Assembly (NCBI RefSeq): GCF_048565625.1 | Contig: NZ_JBLZUR010000002.1 | Span: 744,001-808,000, forward strand | Origin: JBLZUR01 sp048565625 | GTDB lineage: Bacteria > Pseudomonadota > Alphaproteobacteria > Sphingomonadales > Sphingomonadaceae | Length of the DNA: 64,000 nt | Direction: 5' to 3' | In this document: piece after piece, positions 59,791 through 64,000 of the stretch | Layout of the letters: every line of letters begins with the position of its first letter | Position numbering within the stretch: position 1 is the first letter of the stretch | Notes under the pieces: model-generated | The model's input: only the letters and a program-made list of their open reading frames with translations | Database searches by the model: none | Told to the model about the DNA's origin: nothing | Position numbers and translations under genes: made by a program

Positions 59791-62160
59791 ATGAACCTGA
59801 CGAGCAGACTTTCGTGCACCACGGCGCTCACCGTGGGCCTTGCCGTGGCGACCCCGCTCTGGGCGCAGTCCACCGCCGCACCGGGCGCCCCTGCCGGCAG
59901 CAGCGCCACGGGATCGCAGACATCCGCCTCCGCACAGCCGGGCTCGGGCTCGGGTGCCGTGGAGTCGGAGGGCGTCGCCGACATCGTCGTCACCGCGCAG
60001 AAGCGTTCGGAATCGCTCAGCCGCGTCGGCCTTACCGTCTCCGCGCTCAGCGGCGACCAGATGAAGGCGCAGGGCATCGTCAGCGTGGCGGATCTCGCCA
60101 AGGTCACGCCGGGCCTCACCTATGCGAACAGCGCCAACAACACGCCGGTCTATACGCTGCGCGGCGTCGGCTTCTACGAAACCTCGCTCGCCGCCTATCC
60201 CGACGTCAGCGTCTATGTCGACGAAGTGGGCCTGCCCTTCCCGGTGCTCGCGACCCAGGCCAGCCTCGATCCCGAGCGGGTCGAGGTGCTGAAGGGGCCG
60301 CAGGGCACCCTCTTCGGGCAGAACGCGACGGGTGGCGCGATCAACTTCGTCGCCGCCAAGCCGACCGACAAGTTCGCCGCAGGGGGCGACCTCAGCTACG
60401 GCCGCTTCGACACCTTCAGTGGAAACGCCTATATCAGCGGCCCGATCAGCGACACGTTGAAGGCACGTCTTGCGGTCAAGGCCGAGCATGGCGAGGAATG
60501 GCAGAAGAGCTACACGACGAACGACAAGCTGGGTAAGTCGCGCGTCCTTGCCGGCCGCCTGCTGCTCGACTGGGATCCCGCGCCCACCGTCCGCTTCCGC
60601 CTCAACCTGAACGGCAGCATCGACAAGTCCGATCCCCAGGCGGCGCAATACATCGAATACTTCCCGCAGAACGTGACTGCCTTCCCGGCGCTCGCCAATT
60701 ACCCCTTCTCCCCGCGCAATCCGCGCGCGGCGGATTGGGGCACCGGCATCGATCGTCCGTCAGGCGACGACAAGCAGTTCCAGGCGGCCCTGCGCGGCGA
60801 GTTCGACCTGACGCCCGACATCACGCTCACCTCGCTCAGCTCCTACATCCACTTCAAGCGGGACCAGGTGAACGATCCGGATGGCATGCGCATCCAGGAA
60901 TTCACCTTCGACGTCATCGGCAAGATCGACAGCTATTCGCAGGAACTGCGGCTGGCGAACGGCTCCGACAATCGTTTCCGCTGGATCGTCGGCGGCAATG
61001 TCGAACACAGCAAGGTCGACGACTTCAACGTCCTGCGCGTCAATGCCTCCACGTCTGCGGCGTCGCTCGGCATCGTCGGCAACAACTTCTTCTCGAACCA
61101 GCGGATGACCAATCTGGCCGGCTTCGCGAACGGCGACTTCGACGTCAACGACCAGATCACGTTGAAGGCGGGCGTGCGCTACACCTCCAGCAAGCGCAAG
61201 AACACGTCCTGCACGCTCGACAATGGCGACGGCCTCACCGCCGCGCTGCTGACCTCGATCTCCAGCGCGCTGCGCGGCACGCCGACGCCGCCGATCCCGC
61301 CGGGCGGCTGCATCAACCTCGGCCCGGACAATCTGCCCGGCCTGTTCCAGGACAAGCTGAACGAGGACAACATCTCCTGGCGCGCCGGCATTGACTACAA
61401 GCCGTCGTCGACCGCGCTCATCTACTTCAACGTGTCGAAGGGCTATAAGGCCGGCAGCTTCCCGACCGCCACCGCGTCGAGCGACGTGCAGTTCGCACCC
61501 GTCGTCCAGGAATCGGTGCTCGACTATGAAGGCGGTGTGAAGCTGCAGCTGTTCGACCGCCGCATCTCGCTCACGGCGGCCGGCTTCTACTACGACTACA
61601 AGAACAAGCAGCTCCGTTCCAAGATCATCGATCCGGTCTTCGGCGTCCTCGACGCGCTGGTGAATATCCCCAAGTCGAAGGTGAAGGGCGGCGAAGTCTC
61701 GATCACCGCGCGGCCCGTCCAGGGCCTGACGATGAGCGGTTCGGCCACCTATCTCGATGCCGAGATCACCCGCTATTCGGGCATCAACGGCGCCGGTCAG
61801 GCCGCGAACTTCGCCGGCTTCCCGGTGCCCTTCGCGCCCAAATGGCAGATCGCGGGGTCGATGGACTATACCTTCCCGCTCTCCGAAACTCTGAACGCGA
61901 CCTTCGGCGGCAACGTCAACTATAACGCCTCGACCTATGCCGTCGTCGGCCGCGATCCCGCTTCGAAGATCGACTCGTATACCTTGCTCGATGTGCGCGC
62001 CGGCTTCGAAACGGCGGACGGCCGCTATCGCCTTACCTTCTGGGGCCGCAACATCACAAACACCTATTATTGGACCAATGCCGCGGTCGTGAACGACGCC
62101 AAGGTTCGCTTCGCCGGACGGCCGGCCACCTACGGCGCAACCTTTGGCTTCCGCTATTAA
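59791..62160 (+). CDS. TonB-dependent outer-membrane receptor (789 aa)
   Basis: Second outer-membrane TonB-dependent receptor. The signal peptide ends near PLWAQ, followed by a Gly/Ser/Ala-rich linker and DIVVTAQKR (about 61-69). The plug contains LKGPQGTLFGQNATGGAINF, and the barrel ends in ATFGFRY with C-terminal aromatic residues as needed for outer-membrane insertion. The start ATG 59791 has GGAGGGG upstream and a proper signal peptide; the frame is open to 59680. It probably imports the substrate of the surrounding oxidation genes. It is followed by an SDR gene 27 nt downstream, likely the same transcript. Confidence 0.93.
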   Translation: MNLTSRLSCTTALTVGLAVATPLWAQSTAAPGAPAGSSATGSQTSASAQPGSGSGAVESEGVADIVVTAQKRSESLSRVGLTVSALSGDQMKAQGIVSVADLAKVTPGLTYANSANNTPVYTLRGVGFYETSLAAYPDVSVYVDEVGLPFPVLATQASLDPERVEVLKGPQGTLFGQNATGGAINFVAAKPTDKFAAGGDLSYGRFDTFSGNAYISGPISDTLKARLAVKAEHGEEWQKSYTTNDKLGKSRVLAGRLLLDWDPAPTVRFRLNLNGSIDKSDPQAAQYIEYFPQNVTAFPALANYPFSPRNPRAADWGTGIDRPSGDDKQFQAALRGEFDLTPDITLTSLSSYIHFKRDQVNDPDGMRIQEFTFDVIGKIDSYSQELRLANGSDNRFRWIVGGNVEHSKVDDFNVLRVNASTSAASLGIVGNNFFSNQRMTNLAGFANGDFDVNDQITLKAGVRYTSSKRKNTSCTLDNGDGLTAALLTSISSALRGTPTPPIPPGGCINLGPDNLPGLFQDKLNEDNISWRAGIDYKPSSTALIYFNVSKGYKAGSFPTATASSDVQFAPVVQESVLDYEGGVKLQLFDRRISLTAAGFYYDYKNKQLRSKIIDPVFGVLDALVNIPKSKVKGGEVSITARPVQGLTMSGSATYLDAEITRYSGINGAGQAANFAGFPVPFAPKWQIAGSMDYTFPLSETLNATFGGNVNYNASTYAVVGRDPASKIDSYTLLDVRAGFETADGRYRLTFWGRNITNTYYWTNAAVVNDAKVRFAGRPATYGATFGFRY

Positions 62161-62187
62161 AAGCAAACGAGACCGGGAGAGCGGGTG

Positions 62188-62949
62188 ATGTTGAAGGACA
62201 AGGTGGTCGTCGTAACCGGTGCCGGTTCCGGCATCGGCAGGGCAGCGGCGATGATGTTCGCCGGCGACGGCGCGAAGGTCGCGCTGATCGATCGTAATGA
62301 GGACGCGGCCCGCGCCGTGTCGGAGGAGATCGGGCAGGCCGGTGGCGAAAGCCTCCCCCTCGGCTGCGACGTGTCGAAGGAGGCGGAGGTCGAAAAGACC
62401 ATCGACGCCGTTATCCAGGAATGGGGCCGCATCGACGGCGCGTTCAACAATGCCGGCATCGAACTGCACAGCAAGTCGGTGCCCGATCTCACCGCCGACG
62501 AATGGCGCAAGGTCATCGACGTCAACCTGACCGGCATCTTTCTTTGCATGAAGTTCGAGATCGCGGCCATGCGCGGGACGGGTGGCGGTGCCATCGTCAA
62601 CACCGCCTCGGCAGGCGCAATCGCGACGCAGCCGAACATGGCGGAATACGCCTCTTCGAAGGCCGGCATCCTGGGTCTCACCCGCGCCGGCGCGGCCGAG
62701 TTCGGTGAGACCAAGGTGCGGGTAAACGCGGTGCTGCCGGGGCTGATCCTCACCCCGATGACCGAGGATCGCCTCTTCTCGGACCCGAACTTCGCCGCCG
62801 CCGTGGACCCGCTGCTCCGCCGTCATTCGATCGGCCGCTTCGGCAAGCCGGCCGATGTCGCGGAGGCGGTACGCTGGCTGCTGTCCGACCATGCCGGCTT
62901 CATCAACGGCGTCAGCCTTCCCGTGGACGGTGGCTTCACCGCCGGCTGA
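62188..62949 (+). CDS. SDR family oxidoreductase (253 aa)
   Basis: Classical short-chain dehydrogenase: TGAGSGIG (about 11-18), NNAGIE, NTASAGAIATQP with the catalytic serine, and YASSKAG with tyrosine and lysine. It ends in the usual PVDGGF. The start chosen is ATG 62188 after GGGAGAG; the GTG directly before it adds one residue. It lies directly downstream of the TonB receptor gene. Substrate unknown, probably an alcohol or ketone of the same pathway. Confidence 0.92.
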   Translation: MLKDKVVVVTGAGSGIGRAAAMMFAGDGAKVALIDRNEDAARAVSEEIGQAGGESLPLGCDVSKEAEVEKTIDAVIQEWGRIDGAFNNAGIELHSKSVPDLTADEWRKVIDVNLTGIFLCMKFEIAAMRGTGGGAIVNTASAGAIATQPNMAEYASSKAGILGLTRAGAAEFGETKVRVNAVLPGLILTPMTEDRLFSDPNFAAAVDPLLRRHSIGRFGKPADVAEAVRWLLSDHAGFINGVSLPVDGGFTAG

Positions 62950-62961
62950 TTTCGCGGGCGT

Positions 62962-62978
62962 TATAGTCCCGCCTTATA
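62962..62978. promoter_or_regulatory. TATAG-N7-TTATA element upstream of flavin monooxygenase
   Basis: TATAG (62962-62966), seven bases, TTATA (62974-62978), one base away from the perfect arm. It lies 82 nt before the ATG at 63060, in the 110-nt gap between the SDR and LLM genes. The spacing equals that at 51141 and 59647. Confidence 0.45.
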
Positions 62979-63059
62979 GCCGCATATCCAATACCAAGAT
63001 GTGATCGCGCGCATGCAAGACTATCAAATGCGTGAGAGGATTTCTGAGGAGTATCGCCA

Positions 63060-64000
63060 ATGTCCGACGGCCGGCTTCGCTTCGGTGCGTTCGTTGCCCC
63101 CTTCCATCCGCTCAACGAGCATCCGGCCCTCGCGCTCGACCGCGACATGGAACTCGTCGAATGGATGGACAAGCTCGGCTATGACGAGATCTGGCTTGGC
63201 GAGCATCACTCGGGCGGGTGGGAGATCAGCGCCAGCCCGGAGGTCTTCATCGCCGCCGCGGCCGAGCGCACCAAGCGCATCCGCTTCGGCACGGGCGTGT
63301 CGTCGCTGCCCTACCATCACCCCTACATCCTCGCCGACCGCATCCGGCAGCTCGACTATCTCACCAAGGGCCGGGTGATGATGGGCGTCGGCCCGGGATC
63401 GCTCCCCTCGGACGCCTATATGCAGGGCATTCCCACCCCGCGCGTCCGCGATCGCATGGACGAGGCACTCGAACCCATCGTCCGCCTGCTGAACGGTGAG
63501 ACGGTGTCGATGGAGACCGACTGGTTCAAGCTGCAGGAGGCGCGGCTGCAACTGACGTCCTATAACGAGCAGGGCGTCGAGATCGCCGTCGCCAACCAGG
63601 TCTCGCCGACGGGCGCGCGCAGTGCCGGGCGGCTCGGCCTGTCGCTGCTCTCGATCGGCGCGACCTCGGCCGGCGGCTTCAACGCGCTATCGACCAGCTG
63701 GCAGATCTGCGAGGAGATGGCGGCCCAGCATGGCCAGACCGTCAACCGCCGCGACTGGCGGCTGGTCGGGCCGATGCACATCGCCGAAACGCGCGAAAAG
63801 GCGCGCGAAAATGTTCAGTGGGGCTTCCACCGCTGGAGCGACTACTTCGTGAACGTCGCCGCCCTTCCGCTGACCCCGCCGCCCGGCGTCGATCCGATCG
63901 ACGCGATGATCGACAGCGGCTTCGCGGTGATCGGCACGCCCGAAGACGCGGTCGCCCAGATCAAGCGGCTGCAGGAGCAATCCGGCGGCTTCGGCTCCTT
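63060..64000 (+). CDS. LLM-class flavin-dependent monooxygenase, limonene-monooxygenase-like (3' end outside window)
   Basis: Luciferase-like flavin monooxygenase, the first 313 codons of a frame open to the window edge. It starts at ATG 63060 with GAGGAG about 10 nt upstream. The N-terminal RFGAFVAPFHPLNEHPALAL, GYDEIWLGEHHSGGWEI and RIRFGTGVSSLPYHHPY are typical of the LLM family, and the opening most resembles limonene 1,2-monooxygenase (LimB) and relatives, recalled rather than searched. Such enzymes use reduced FMN supplied by a separate reductase, which is not in the window. Placed after the SDR gene, with its own TATAG element. Alkanal or alkane-sulfonate type functions cannot be excluded. 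Confidence 0.82.
   Translation, partial: MSDGRLRFGAFVAPFHPLNEHPALALDRDMELVEWMDKLGYDEIWLGEHHSGGWEISASPEVFIAAAAERTKRIRFGTGVSSLPYHHPYILADRIRQLDYLTKGRVMMGVGPGSLPSDAYMQGIPTPRVRDRMDEALEPIVRLLNGETVSMETDWFKLQEARLQLTSYNEQGVEIAVANQVSPTGARSAGRLGLSLLSIGATSAGGFNALSTSWQICEEMAAQHGQTVNRRDWRLVGPMHIAETREKARENVQWGFHRWSDYFVNVAALPLTPPPGVDPIDAMIDSGFAVIGTPEDAVAQIKRLQEQSGGFGS

Overview
This GC-rich (mostly two-thirds G+C), densely packed 64 kb window looks like chromosome of a sphingomonad-type alphaproteobacterium. The reasons are two large TonB-dependent receptors, yajC-secD-secF followed by a Mth938/DUF498 gene, phaB followed by a small ribbon-helix-helix gene, and short dispersed palindromes between genes. Many neighbouring genes overlap by 4 bp (ATGA or GTGA), so operons can be read directly. 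Species was not determined.

Layout. (1) 1-10.7 kb is a catabolic block: a nitronate-monooxygenase-like gene cut by the window edge, two SDR dehydrogenases on the minus strand, a divergent aldehyde dehydrogenase / CitE-like lyase / second nitronate monooxygenase operon, a TonB-dependent receptor, and pcaI-pcaJ-pcaF (3-oxoadipate CoA-transferase and thiolase). Three promoters here carry a shared 14-bp box related to PcaR/IclR operators. Two have clear tandem pairs with a 19-bp period and the third has one clear and one degenerate copy. (2) 11-15.2 kb holds two c-di-GMP genes (PAS-GGDEF, and Cache-HAMP-PAS-GGDEF-EAL), followed by tRNA-Pro(GGG). (3) 15.7-34.9 kb is mainly housekeeping: yajC/secD/secF/DUF498, bamD, an aminopeptidase N gene broken by one extra base, an Mla-type lipid-transport operon, a cassette for lipid or osmolyte headgroup chemistry (CDP-alcohol phosphotransferase, nucleotidyltransferase, HAD phosphatase), a trans-sulfuration-type PLP enzyme, and lgt-midA-GNAT-pgeF. 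(4) 35-39.3 kb has a lone Tat-exported molybdopterin oxidoreductase subunit, hemH, phaB and a small RHH protein. (5) 39.2-46 kb is a valine/isobutyryl-CoA degradation operon (mmsA, acyl-CoA dehydrogenase, 3-hydroxyisobutyryl-CoA hydrolase, enoyl-CoA hydratase, mmsB) with a divergent LysR gene. (6) 46.1-51.1 kb is a marR-controlled FUSC/DUF1656/HlyD/outer-membrane-factor aromatic-acid efflux operon. (7) 51.2-64 kb is a second catabolic block: CaiB CoA-transferase, aldehyde dehydrogenase, an IS5/IS427-type insertion, Baeyer-Villiger monooxygenase, alpha/beta esterase, zinc alcohol dehydrogenase, two SDRs, a TonB receptor and a limonene-monooxygenase-like flavin enzyme cut by the window edge.

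How the genes may work together. The right-hand block has what is needed to take up a hydrophobic cyclic compound, oxidise alcohol to ketone, insert oxygen to a lactone or ester, hydrolyse it, oxidise the aldehyde and activate the acid as a CoA ester. The left-hand block could finish such acids through a 3-oxoadipate-like CoA-transferase and thiolase. Three intergenic regions on the right carry a palindrome of the form TATAG-N7-(C/T)TATA, a candidate second regulon. The substrates cannot be read from the sequence.
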